NCBI GenBank assembly: GCA_964476505.1
Contig: CAYZAW010000011.1
Location: forward strand, 1-48,346
Length of the DNA: 48,346 nt
Source: CAYZAW01 sp964476505
GTDB lineage: Bacteria > Bacillota > Clostridia > Christensenellales > CAG-138
Reading direction: 5' to 3'
Part shown: in pieces, positions 8,075 to 16,829 of the stretch
Position numbering within the stretch: position 1 is the first letter of the stretch
How the letters are laid out: every line of letters begins with the position of its first letter
Position numbers and translations under genes: made by a program
Notes under the pieces: generated by a model
The model's input: the letters and a program-made list of their open reading frames with translations, nothing else
Databases searched by the model: none
Told to the model about the DNA's origin: nothing

Positions 8075-10357
8075 ATGACAGCACCAAATCTACGTGAAGC
8101 GCAGAGCGCAGAAAACTCCCTGCTGGAAATCTCCGGCCGTATCCGCGAAATGCGGGAGGTCATAGGGTACTCCACGTCGGAAATGGCAGCACGCACCGAT
8201 CTTACGGAGGCAATGTATATTGCCTACGAATCCGGTGCAAGCGACCTGCCCTTTACCTTTATGCACAAGTGTGCGCTGGCGTTCGGCGTGGAATTAACGG
8301 AGCTTTTGGAAGGCCACAGCGCCAAGCTTTCCAACTATACCGTTACCCGCAAGGGCAAAGCGCCTGTCACCGCCGAGGAGGACGGCATCCTCATCCAAAA
8401 CCTTGCGCCCATGTTCCGGCAAAAGCTGGCGGCGCCCTATTGGGTTACATACAAGTATTTTGAGGAGCAGCAAAACCAGCCCATCCACACCACCACCCAC
8501 GCCGGGCAGGAGTTTGACCTTGTATTAAAGGGCACGCTCAAGGTGCAGGTTGGCGACCATACCGAGGTGCTGCATGAGGGCGACAGCATCTTCTACAAAA
8601 GCTCCACGCCGCATGGCATGATCGCCGTAAACGGCAGCGAGTGCCTGTTCCTTGCCGTTATCATGGCGGGCAATGCGCAGGAAACCAGCGACTTCTTAAC
8701 GCCGCGTACCCCTTCCGCGCAGGGCAGCTTTATCTGCGAAAAATTCATCAGAGCAGACGAGAACGAAAACGGCACGCCGGTGGCGCTGCATGTGGAGCAT
8801 GCGGACGACTTTAACTTTGCGTTCGATATCGTAGACGCTTTGGCAAGGCGCGAGCCGGACAAAACTGCCATGGTACACGTGGCGGAGGATATGACGGAGC
8901 GCGTGTTTACCTTTAAAGACATTAAGGACGCCTCCTCGCAGGCTGCCAACTATTTCCTCTCCCTTGGCATCAAACGCGGAGACCGCGTCATGCTTAGCTT
9001 AAAGCGCAATTACCAGTTCTGGTTTGCCATGTTGGGGCTGCATAAGCTGGGCGCGATCGCCATTCCCGTTGTGAGCCAGCTCGTTCAGCACGATTTTGAG
9101 TACCGTTTCCGCGCGGCGGGCGTTTCTGCCGTGGTCTGCACGGCGGACGGCGATACCGCGCACCAGATCGATCTGGCGCTTGCAGCTATGGAGCAGCCGG
9201 TCAAAAAGATCCTTGCGGGCGGTGCGCGCGAGGGCTGGCACGATTTTGACAGCGAGTATGTGCTCTTTAGCCGCCGGTTCCTGCGCAAGGAGGATTCCCC
9301 CAAGGGCAACGACCCCATGATGATGCTCTTTACCTCCGGCACAACGGGCTATCCCAAGATCGTTATGCACACCTATAAATATCCGCTGGGGCATTATGTA
9401 ACTGCAAAGTACTGGCATTGGGTGGAGCGAAACGGCCTGCACTTTACCATTTCCGATACCGGCTGGGGCAAAGCGCTCTGGGGCAAGCTGTACGGGCAAT
9501 GGATGTGCGAATGCGCCATCTTCGTATACGACTTTGCGCGCTTTGACGCAGAAAAGATACTGCCCATGTTCCAGAAGTATCATATCACCACGTTCTGCGC
9601 GCCGCCTACCATGTACCGGATGCTTATCAAGCAGGATCTTTCCAAGTACGACCTTTCCTCCATCCAGCATGCCACAACGGCTGGCGAGGCGCTCAACCCC
9701 GAGGTGTTCCGTCAGTTCGAAAAGGCCACCGGCCTTAAGATCGCCGAGGGCTTCGGGCAAACGGAAATGACGCTGGGTATTGGACACCTCATGGGCATGA
9801 AGCTCAAGCTTGGCGCTATGGGCAAGCCCGTTCCCGGCTACGACATCGCCTTGATGGATCGGGAGGGGCACATCGTGGAGGATGGTGTTTCCGCCGAGAT
9901 CGTTATTCGCATGGGCAACGACGAAACCTGTGGCCTGTTCCAAGGCTACTATTTAGACACCGAGCATACCCGCGCCTCCATGCACGACGGGTACTACCAC
10001 ACGGGAGATATCGCGTGGCGCGATGAAGACGGGTATTACTGGTATGTAGGCCGTGCGGACGACGTGATCAAGTCCTCCGGCTACCGCATCGGGCCGTTTG
10101 AGATCGAAAACGTGATCATGGAGCTGCCGTACGTGCTGGAATGCGGCGTATCCGCCGTGCCGGACGAGGTGCGCGGGCAGGTGGTAAAGGCAAGCATCGT
10201 GCTGGTTCCCGGCAAGGAAGGCACCGACCTGTTGAAAAAAGAGATACAGGATTATGTAAAAACGCACACCGCGCCATACAAGTATCCGCGTATCGTGGTA
10301 TTCAGAGAGTCCCTTCCCAAGACCGTCAGCGGTAAGATCATCCGAAGCCAGCTGTAA
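8075..10357 (+). CDS. Fusion: XRE-type HTH + cupin + AMP-dependent acyl-CoA synthetase
   Basis: Three domains follow in order. An HTH_3/XRE DNA-binding domain is at about residues 18-75 (IREMREVIGYSTSEMAART). A cupin is at about 110-195 (HAGQEFDLVLKGTLKVQVG, then STPHG). An ANL-family acyl-CoA synthetase is at about 215-760 (LFTSGTTGYPK, GFGQTE, YHTGDIAWRDEDGYYWYVGR, lysine in TVSGKIIRS). The synthetase part resembles medium-chain/acetyl-CoA synthetases of the ACSM kind. XRE-cupin proteins are normally stand-alone regulators whose cupin binds a small ligand, so this may be an enzyme that also regulates. GAGGA at 8062 favours ATG 8075 over GTG 8069. It is first behind T-box leader 2 and precedes the oxidoreductase genes. 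Confidence 0.88.
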   Translation: MTAPNLREAQSAENSLLEISGRIREMREVIGYSTSEMAARTDLTEAMYIAYESGASDLPFTFMHKCALAFGVELTELLEGHSAKLSNYTVTRKGKAPVTAEEDGILIQNLAPMFRQKLAAPYWVTYKYFEEQQNQPIHTTTHAGQEFDLVLKGTLKVQVGDHTEVLHEGDSIFYKSSTPHGMIAVNGSECLFLAVIMAGNAQETSDFLTPRTPSAQGSFICEKFIRADENENGTPVALHVEHADDFNFAFDIVDALARREPDKTAMVHVAEDMTERVFTFKDIKDASSQAANYFLSLGIKRGDRVMLSLKRNYQFWFAMLGLHKLGAIAIPVVSQLVQHDFEYRFRAAGVSAVVCTADGDTAHQIDLALAAMEQPVKKILAGGAREGWHDFDSEYVLFSRRFLRKEDSPKGNDPMMMLFTSGTTGYPKIVMHTYKYPLGHYVTAKYWHWVERNGLHFTISDTGWGKALWGKLYGQWMCECAIFVYDFARFDAEKILPMFQKYHITTFCAPPTMYRMLIKQDLSKYDLSSIQHATTAGEALNPEVFRQFEKATGLKIAEGFGQTEMTLGIGHLMGMKLKLGAMGKPVPGYDIALMDREGHIVEDGVSAEIVIRMGNDETCGLFQGYYLDTEHTRASMHDGYYHTGDIAWRDEDGYYWYVGRADDVIKSSGYRIGPFEIENVIMELPYVLECGVSAVPDEVRGQVVKASIVLVPGKEGTDLLKKEIQDYVKTHTAPYKYPRIVVFRESLPKTVSGKIIRSQL

Positions 10358-10376
10358 AGAAGCGTAGGAGCGTAAC

Positions 10377-11042
10377 ATGGAGCAAAAACGCCTGACCATA
10401 TTTGCCGGGCATTACGGCAGCGGCAAAACCAATATCGCGGTCAACTACGCCGTATACTTGCGTAGGCAGAACCTGCCAGTCACCATTGCCGACCTTGACA
10501 TCGTGAACCCGTATTTTCGCACCAAGGACAGCGCAGAGTATCTTTCCGCAAAGGGCATTGGGCTTATCTGCTCGGCGTTTGCCAACAGCAATCTGGACGT
10601 GCCCGCCATGCCCAAGGAGATCTACGCGTTGATGGAATCTCGAGAAACTTACGGTGTTTTGGATGTGGGCGGTGACGACCGCGGCGCGTTGGCGCTGGGG
10701 CGGTATGTGCCGGAGATCAAAGCGGAAAACGATTACGAAATGCTGTTTGTTATTAATCGCTTTCGCCCCTTAACGCGTACCGCAAAGGATACCCTTGCCG
10801 TTCTAACGGAAATCGAACAGGCAGCGGGGCTGGCGTTTACGGGCATTGTGAACAACAGCAATCTGGGTGCGGATACCACGGCGGAGGATGTGCTTGCAAG
10901 CGACGCTTACGCACAAGCCGTATCCTATGAAGCCGGGCTTCCTATTAAAATGACCACGGCGGAAGCCAAGGTATATCAGCAGTTGCAGGGAAAGCGGGAC
11001 GGGTTGTTTTCGCTGACTCTACAAAATAAATATTACGAATAA
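10377..11042 (+). CDS. MinD/ParA-like P-loop ATPase in the oxidoreductase operon
   Basis: The 221-residue protein begins with the P-loop GHYGSGKTNIAVNYA, followed by ADLDIVNPYFR, the Walker A' aspartate region of SIMIBI ATPases (MinD/ParA/CooC/NUBP class). VLDVGGDDRGA is the likely Walker B segment. Length and lack of a membrane-targeting helix suggest a soluble enzyme. Relatives near metalloenzyme genes often help to insert metal or Fe-S clusters, so a maturation role for the ferredoxin-dependent oxidoreductase is possible but is inference only. It lies 19 bases after the synthetase fusion and 14 before the ferredoxin-like subunit. Confidence 0.75.
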   Translation: MEQKRLTIFAGHYGSGKTNIAVNYAVYLRRQNLPVTIADLDIVNPYFRTKDSAEYLSAKGIGLICSAFANSNLDVPAMPKEIYALMESRETYGVLDVGGDDRGALALGRYVPEIKAENDYEMLFVINRFRPLTRTAKDTLAVLTEIEQAAGLAFTGIVNNSNLGADTTAEDVLASDAYAQAVSYEAGLPIKMTTAEAKVYQQLQGKRDGLFSLTLQNKYYE

Positions 11043-11056
11043 AGCGGAGGTACCAA

Positions 11057-11263
11057 ATGGCGAAACTAACGTTTCAGGAGGAGCTTTGCAAGGGCTGCGG
11101 GCTGTGTGTAGATGCCTGCCCCAAACAGCTTCTGGCTCTTTCCAAGAGCAGGCTCAATCAAAAGGGACACTCTCCCGTAGAGATCACGGATGCTGCGGCT
11201 TGCATCGGCTGTGCGTTTTGCGCAACCATGTGCCCCGACTGCGTGATCACCGTGGAAAAGTAA
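11057..11263 (+). CDS. 2-oxoacid:ferredoxin oxidoreductase, ferredoxin-like (delta) subunit
   Basis: A 68-residue protein with two 4Fe-4S motifs: CKGCGLCVDACP near the start and CIGCAFCATMCP near the end. This matches the delta subunit of four-subunit VOR/KOR-type enzymes, which passes electrons between the thiamine-bearing core and external ferredoxin. GCGGAGG upstream gives a strong start. It is followed after 12 bases by the alpha subunit, so the order is delta-alpha-beta-gamma. Confidence 0.92.
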   Translation: MAKLTFQEELCKGCGLCVDACPKQLLALSKSRLNQKGHSPVEITDAAACIGCAFCATMCPDCVITVEK

Positions 11264-11275
11264 GGAGGAGAAAAC

Positions 11276-12345
<1,070 letters not shown>

Positions 12346-12349
<4 letters not shown>

Positions 12350-13077
12350 TCGTATTTGAAAAACCGAAATCCTTGACCGACGCGGTCATGCATTATTGCC
12401 CGGGCTGCACCCACGGCATCGTGCACAGGCTGGTGGCGGAAGCGATCGATTCTCTTGGCATTGAGGGCAAAACCGTTGGCATTGCGCCGGTTGGCTGCTC
12501 CGTACTTGCGTATAACTATTTTACCTGCGACATGATCGAGGCTGCGCACGGACGCGCGCCCGCCGTGGCAACAGGTGTTAAACGGTCTTTGCCGGAGAAC
12601 ATCGTATTTACCTATCAGGGCGATGGCGACCTTGCCTCCATCGGCATGTGCGAAACCGTACACGCCGCCGCAAGAGGCGAGAATATCACCGTTATTTTCA
12701 TCAACAACGCCATTTATGGCATGACGGGCGGGCAGATGGCACCCACGTCCTTGCTTGGGCAGGTAACACAAACCTCTCCCTACGGCAGAGATGCGGCAAC
12801 GCAGGGCTACCCCATCCGCGTTTGCGAGCTGTTAAGCGAGCTGGACGGCCCGGCGTACTTGGAGCGTGTTGCCGTCAACAACGTGAAGAACGTGAAGAAC
12901 GCGGGCAAGGCCATCAAAAAAGCATTCCAGAACCAGATCGACAAAAAGGGCTTTTCGCTCATTGAGGTGGTTTCCTCCTGCCCCACCAACTGGGGCATGA
13001 CGCCGAAAAAGGCGCTGGAATGGGTGGACGAAAAAATGCTGCCGCAGTACCCGCTGGGTGTGTACCGGGATAAGTAA
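12346..13077 (+). CDS. 2-oxoacid:ferredoxin oxidoreductase, beta (thiamine diphosphate-binding) subunit
   Basis: A 243-residue TPP-binding beta subunit. HYCPGCTHGI is the conserved N-terminal motif. GDGDLASIG followed by NNAIYGMTGGQM forms the GDG...N thiamine pyrophosphate and Mg site. SPTSL-like spacing and the final DKxxxPLG-type ending are also family-like. It contributes the catalytic cofactor to the oxidoreductase. Translation is coupled to the alpha subunit by the ATGA overlap. The length is normal for VOR/KOR beta subunits. Confidence 0.93.
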
Positions 13078-13088
13078 GGAGGCAAATT

Positions 13089-13628
13089 ATGTCAGAATAT
13101 CAAATCGTAATCGCAGGATTTGGCGGGCAGGGCCTTCTGTTTTCCGGCAAGGTGCTGGCGTATGCAGGGCTTGCCGAGGGGCGCGAATTGAGCTGGCTGC
13201 CCTCCTACGGCCCGGAAATGCGCGGCGGTACGGCAACGTGCAGCGTCATTTTGAGCGACAAGCAGGTGGGTTCGCCCATTATCGACCATCCCAATGTGCT
13301 GATGGTCATGAACAACCCCTCCTTGGATAAGTATGAGGACGAAGTTGAGCCCGGCGGCAGCATCTTTGTGGATTCCACGCTGGTAGGCCGCAAGGTGCGC
13401 CGTACGGACGTAACGGTGTGCTACGTGCCCGCGACCCAAATGGCGCGAGATATGGACGCACCGGGTTTGGCCAACATGGTGCTCTTGGGGGCGCTTGTGG
13501 AAAAGACAGGCTGTGTGGAGGAATCCGGCTTGGAAGCAGGCTTGAAAAAGGCCATCCCCGCCAAGAAAGCGGATATGCTTGCCGCCAACAAAAAGGCGCT
13601 GGAGGCAGGAAAAGCTGCAGTGCAGTAA
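13089..13628 (+). CDS. 2-oxoacid:ferredoxin oxidoreductase, gamma subunit
   Basis: The 179-residue protein matches the gamma domain of pyruvate and 2-oxoacid oxidoreductases: IVIAGFGGQGLLFSGKVLA near the start and SYGPEMRGGTATC at about 38-50, with SPIIDHPNVLMVMN following. The gamma subunit helps to bind CoA. AAGGAGG precedes the start by six bases. It completes a delta-alpha-beta-gamma set, all needed parts being intact. Confidence 0.93.
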   Translation: MSEYQIVIAGFGGQGLLFSGKVLAYAGLAEGRELSWLPSYGPEMRGGTATCSVILSDKQVGSPIIDHPNVLMVMNNPSLDKYEDEVEPGGSIFVDSTLVGRKVRRTDVTVCYVPATQMARDMDAPGLANMVLLGALVEKTGCVEESGLEAGLKKAIPAKKADMLAANKKALEAGKAAVQ

Positions 13629-13660
13629 TACCTCAACAGATGCGCATATAGCTGGGTACG

Positions 13661-14314
13661 ATGGACGGTTTTGTGATCGAAAACAATACGCTGCTTGCCT
13701 ATCACGGTACAGCGCAGGCGGTAACGGTGCCTATGGAGGTTACCGTCATTGCCGATACCGCCTTTGAGGGGTGCACGGGCATTACCGATATCACCCTGCC
13801 GCTTGCCTGCCTGAGGCTGGCGAACGCCGCTTCAAAAAAGCAGCTTACCGCGGCGGTGTTTTCGGATACCCACGGCAGTATCGCCCGGCTGTATCAGGTA
13901 AGCCAAGCGCTTCCGCAAATCCAGCTGCTTCTGCATTTGGGAGATTTCGCGTCGGACGGTGTGGAAATGGCGGCAGCCCTTGGCGTACCGTGCTATGCCG
14001 TTGCGGGCAATTGCGACGATTTCCCCCTGGAAGGCCCGCAGGAACGCGCTATTTCCTTTGGGGCAGTCCGCGTGCTGATGGCGCACGGGCAGCGCTACCA
14101 TAACAGCATCATTGCGCTTAGCCAAGATGCTGCGCAAAAGGGCTGCGGCGTTGCGATTACCGGCCATACCCACCGGCCTATTCTGCAGTTTTATAACGGC
14201 TGCCTGCTGATGAACCCCGGCAGCCTAAACTATCCCCGGGGCGGCACAAAGGCAGGGTATGCGCTATTGACCGTTGACGATTCTTGCCTTCGCGTACAGC
14301 TCATAACGGTATAG
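13661..14314 (+). CDS. YfcE-type metallophosphoesterase with an N-terminal LRR-like segment
   Basis: Residues about 60-217 form a YfcE/MJ0936-type phosphodiesterase with all metal motifs: FSDTHG, LHLGDFASD, AVAGNCDD, MAHGQRY and TGHTHRP, and NPGS near the end. The first 50 residues instead look like a BspA/LRR_5 repeat (IENNTLLAYHG..., IADTAFEGCTGITDITLP), normally found on surface proteins. This looks like a fusion or a domain capture. It lies 32 bases after the gamma subunit with no terminator between, so it may be the last gene of the T-box 2 operon. A bidirectional terminator follows. Confidence 0.82.
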   Translation: MDGFVIENNTLLAYHGTAQAVTVPMEVTVIADTAFEGCTGITDITLPLACLRLANAASKKQLTAAVFSDTHGSIARLYQVSQALPQIQLLLHLGDFASDGVEMAAALGVPCYAVAGNCDDFPLEGPQERAISFGAVRVLMAHGQRYHNSIIALSQDAAQKGCGVAITGHTHRPILQFYNGCLLMNPGSLNYPRGGTKAGYALLTVDDSCLRVQLITV

Positions 14315-14348
14315 CGGCAAAGAAGCCGATATACCGCAATCGCCAAAC

Positions 14349-14390
14349 AAAAACGAACCGCTGTTCACTTGGAACAAGCGGTTCGTTTTT
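14349..14390. terminator. Bidirectional intrinsic terminator
   Basis: A perfect 14-base inverted repeat, AAAAACGAACCGCT and AGCGGTTCGTTTTT, with a 14-base loop. It has a T run on either strand, so it can end both the phosphodiesterase transcript and the convergent MerR gene. Confidence 0.9.
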
Positions 14391-14398
14391 CGTTCTTA

Positions 14399-15211
14399 TC
14401 ATTTCTTTACGGGATAGCACACCTCGGTTACCAGCTCGTCCATGTTGCTCGTTTGCGCCGGGCTTACGTGGTAGATGCAAAACATTGCGCCGGAGAAGGT
14501 ATAGCCGTTGTCCTTTACCCAGTTGGCTACCGCTTGGTTCACGCTGGGCAGCTGCTCGTAGCTGCCCTTGTAGGTGGCAGAAGCGACCTCCACGGCGGGC
14601 ACGGTTTTAAAGACCACATGCTCTGTGTTTTGATAGGTACCCTTAACCGTAGCTTGAATCTCCACGTCCACGTCGCTTTCCTTATAGCCCTCATCGTGGA
14701 ACACGGCAAGGCCGCAGTACGGGTCGCCGGGCTGCACGTTTTGCGAGGCGGCTTCCTTCATGAACGCCCAAAGCTGGTATTCCTGATCGTAGGAGGGGAT
14801 GATCTGGCGCACGCTGGCAACGTAACGCTCGGGTATGGTTTTTAATACTACATTGTACTCCATGGCTGTTTCGTCCTTTCTTAACCGTTGAATGGCTGTG
14901 TCAAGCAGCAGCAAGCGCCTGCCGGTCGCTTCCGACTCCGCCTGTATCTCCGCCCGCTTTACCGCGAGGATGCTTCTAAGCGCCTCGGCATCGGGATGTG
15001 CACTGATAAGCTCGCCGATGGCCGTTAAGCCAAAGCCCATTTCCTTCAGGGATGCAATGCGCCCGGCGTCCGCAAGCTGTTCCTCCGCGTAATAGCGGTA
15101 GCCGGTAAAGGTGTCGGTATTCTGGGGCTTCAATAAGCCGATCTCATCGTAATGCCGCAGCATTCGGATGCTGATTCTTGACAGTTTTGAAAAATCACCT
15201 ATTCTTAGCAT
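14399..15211 (-). CDS. MerR family regulator with GyrI-like effector domain
   Basis: A 270-residue regulator. The N-terminal MerR winged helix (MLRIGDFSKLSRISIRMLRHYDEIGLLKP) is followed by a dimerisation helix at about 75-120 and a GyrI/BmrR-type ligand-binding domain at about 125-270. This is the layout of BmrR/Mta-like multidrug sensors. I start at 15211 because AGGT lies eight bases upstream and the MerR motif begins there. Its own promoter has the 19-base spacer typical of MerR targets, so it probably controls itself. No transporter is adjacent; TrmO and a GNAT enzyme are divergent. Confidence 0.88.
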   Translation of the reverse strand: MLRIGDFSKLSRISIRMLRHYDEIGLLKPQNTDTFTGYRYYAEEQLADAGRIASLKEMGFGLTAIGELISAHPDAEALRSILAVKRAEIQAESEATGRRLLLLDTAIQRLRKDETAMEYNVVLKTIPERYVASVRQIIPSYDQEYQLWAFMKEAASQNVQPGDPYCGLAVFHDEGYKESDVDVEIQATVKGTYQNTEHVVFKTVPAVEVASATYKGSYEQLPSVNQAVANWVKDNGYTFSGAMFCIYHVSPAQTSNMDELVTEVCYPVKK

Positions 15212-15252
15212 GCTGTTACCTCGCACATGTGTGTTTTCTTGAGCTCAGGTTG

Positions 15253-15283
15253 AGTATAAAGTATCACACAATGAGAGAGTCAA
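15253..15283 (-). promoter_or_regulatory. MerR-type promoter with 19-base spacer
   Basis: On the minus strand TTGACT and TATACT are separated by exactly 19 bases (15259-15277). An over-long spacer of 19-20 bases is the hallmark of promoters that MerR proteins untwist. It drives the MerR gene itself. Confidence 0.6.
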
Positions 15284-15346
15284 CAACTAATTTAAACTTT
15301 TGTTTTGGCATAGAGAACGGTTGAAAAACTGCCGTCGCAATACCGC

Positions 15347-15390
15347 TTGAAGTATCCGATACTTCCTGTAAAATGGAATTACGACGTCGT
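15347..15390 (+). promoter_or_regulatory. Promoter with two palindromic operator candidates before trmO
   Basis: TTGAAG and TAAAAT are 16 bases apart. A perfect palindrome, GAAGTATC-C-GATACTTC (15349-15365), covers the -35 box and most of the spacer. A second perfect palindrome, ACGACGTCGT, is at 15381-15390 just after the -10. The regulator that binds them is unknown; the divergent MerR protein is the nearest candidate. Confidence 0.5.
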
Positions 15391-15415
15391 GATTACGTTT
15401 TATCAGGAGGTTTTT

Positions 15416-15889
15416 ATGGAGCTTACGGTACATCCCATCGGCACTGTAAGGTGCAACGAAACCGGCTTTTGCGTGGTGCTGGAGCCGGAATACCGCGAGG
15501 CGCTGACCGGCCTTGACGGATTTGGCTATGTGCAGGTGCTGTGGTGGTTCGATCAATGCGACGATCCTCAGTCCAGAGCTACCCGCACGATCACCCGCCC
15601 GTATGTAAACGGCCCGGAGGTAATGGGCGTATTTGCCACCCGCTCGCCGGAGCGCCCCAATCCCATCGCCGTGTCCGCCTGCTATGTGACCTATATCGAT
15701 GAAGCGCAGGGCATCGTGCATCTTGCTTGGATAGACGCGATCGATGGCACCCCCGTGCTGGACATCAAGCCCTACACTCCCAGCGCAGACCGCGTGGAGC
15801 AGCCCAGTGTTCCGGAGTGGTGCGCCCACTGGCCTCATAACGTGGAGGACAGCGGCGCGTTCGATTGGGAGTCGGAATTCAATTTTTAG
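15416..15889 (+). CDS. trmO: TrmO (TsaA/YaeB family) tRNA m6t6A37 methyltransferase
   Basis: The 157-residue protein matches the TsaA/VirR fold: VHPIGTVRC at the start, a central DGFGYVQVLWWFDQCD, then GVFATRSPERPNPI and DAIDGTPVLDIKPY, the conserved SAM-binding and substrate motifs. Characterised members use S-adenosylmethionine to N6-methylate t6A37 in certain tRNAs. TCAGGAGG at 15403 sets the start at 15416. The stop overlaps the ribosome site of the acetyltransferase gene, so the two form an operon. Confidence 0.9.
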   Translation: MELTVHPIGTVRCNETGFCVVLEPEYREALTGLDGFGYVQVLWWFDQCDDPQSRATRTITRPYVNGPEVMGVFATRSPERPNPIAVSACYVTYIDEAQGIVHLAWIDAIDGTPVLDIKPYTPSADRVEQPSVPEWCAHWPHNVEDSGAFDWESEFNF

Positions 15890-15899
15890 GAGGCGTGCT

Positions 15900-16457
15900 A
15901 TGAGCCTGTCGGACTATATCGAGCGCAAGCCGCAGCTTGAAACCAAGCGGCTGCTGCTTCGCACCATGACCGCGGCGGATGCGGCGGACTTGCGGGAATG
16001 GACGCCTAATGCGGCGCTGTACCGCTATTGGGGCAAGAACCCGGGCAAGGCGGATAAGAACCCGGAGCTCTTGTTTGCATCTTCGCCCAAGCCCACAAAA
16101 AGCTTTCATTGGGGCATCGTGCACCGGGCGGATAACAAGGTCATTGGCGAGGTGTGGGTGTATCTCATCGAAAACGACCGCATGGCAAAGCTGGCCATCC
16201 GCCTTTCAGACAAATATCACGGGCAGGGGTATGCAACCGAGGCTGTTAGGTGCGTGATCGGCTTCTGCTTTGAAAAAACAGAGCTAAAGCGCCTTTGGAC
16301 GGATGTGGACGTTCGCAATACCGCCTCCGTCCGCTTGCTGGAAGCCTGCGGCTTTACCCGGGAGGGGCATATCCGGCAAGGAAAAATGGTATCCACCTGG
16401 TGCGATTATTATTTGTACGGCATGCTCCGGGAGGATTACGCTTCCCCAAAGGCGTAG
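15900..16457 (+). CDS. GNAT family N-acetyltransferase (RimJ/RimL-like)
   Basis: A 185-residue acetyltransferase of the RimJ/RimL type. It opens with LETKRLLLRTMTAADAADL, has the acetyl-CoA-binding stretch DKYHGQGYATEAV (Q/RxxGxG/A region), and ends with NTASVRLLEACGFTREGHIR. Related proteins acetylate protein N-termini, amino-sugar antibiotics or small amines; the substrate is unknown. The ATG at 15900 is nine bases after the trmO stop, within reach of AGGAGG at 15888-15893. Confidence 0.88.
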   Translation: MSLSDYIERKPQLETKRLLLRTMTAADAADLREWTPNAALYRYWGKNPGKADKNPELLFASSPKPTKSFHWGIVHRADNKVIGEVWVYLIENDRMAKLAIRLSDKYHGQGYATEAVRCVIGFCFEKTELKRLWTDVDVRNTASVRLLEACGFTREGHIRQGKMVSTWCDYYLYGMLREDYASPKA

Positions 16458-16545
16458 CTTCCGTTTCGAATCGGGAAACCGTTTTGGGGCTTGCATTCCT
16501 TTTTTAATGGCGGTATACTAACTGCCTTGAAGGGAGGGATGCCGT

Positions 16546-16764
16546 ATGGAACGGTTCATTCCAAAAGAAAAGCTTTCCAAAAAAGCCAAACGGGCGCTTG
16601 CGGCAAAGCAGCGTCAAACATGGTTGATCAGCCCGGTCAGCCGCAAAAGCACCAATCAAAAAGCATACACCAGAAAAACACCTCGCCGGTATGCGGACGA
16701 CATACCAAATGGCGGGGTGTTTTGCTATTTAAAATGCCCCGCGGCGGCCTCGGTGATATACTGA
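16546..16764 (+). CDS. Small basic protein, C-terminus running through a hairpin
   Basis: AGGGAGGG precedes ATG 16546. The first 45 residues are lysine-rich and resemble a small conserved protein of Clostridia whose function I do not know (FIPKEKLSKKAKRAL start, then PVSRKSTNQKAYTRK). Similar proteins normally end right after this last motif. Here the frame continues for about 25 residues across a hairpin that looks like a terminator, which suggests loss of the natural stop. Confidence 0.5.
   Translation: MERFIPKEKLSKKAKRALAAKQRQTWLISPVSRKSTNQKAYTRKTPRRYADDIPNGGVFCYLKCPAAASVIY
16675..16723. terminator. Long hairpin, probable terminator
   Basis: AAAACACCTCGCC pairs with GGCGGGGTGTTTT (one G-U), and an inner helix GGTATG/CATACC extends it. 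A run of T on the 3' side of each strand fits a bidirectional terminator. It lies inside the open frame of the small basic protein. Confidence 0.6.
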
Positions 16765-16829
16765 TGATGACACCATTCAAAATATAATCGGCAAAACGGC
16801 ATGAAATAAGAACATATAGGAGAAAACGC

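Noticed and set aside
8999..9943. Antisense frame of 314 codons opposite the XRE-cupin-synthetase gene
   Set aside because: The plus strand carries clear ANL motifs throughout; the antisense product has no recognisable motif.
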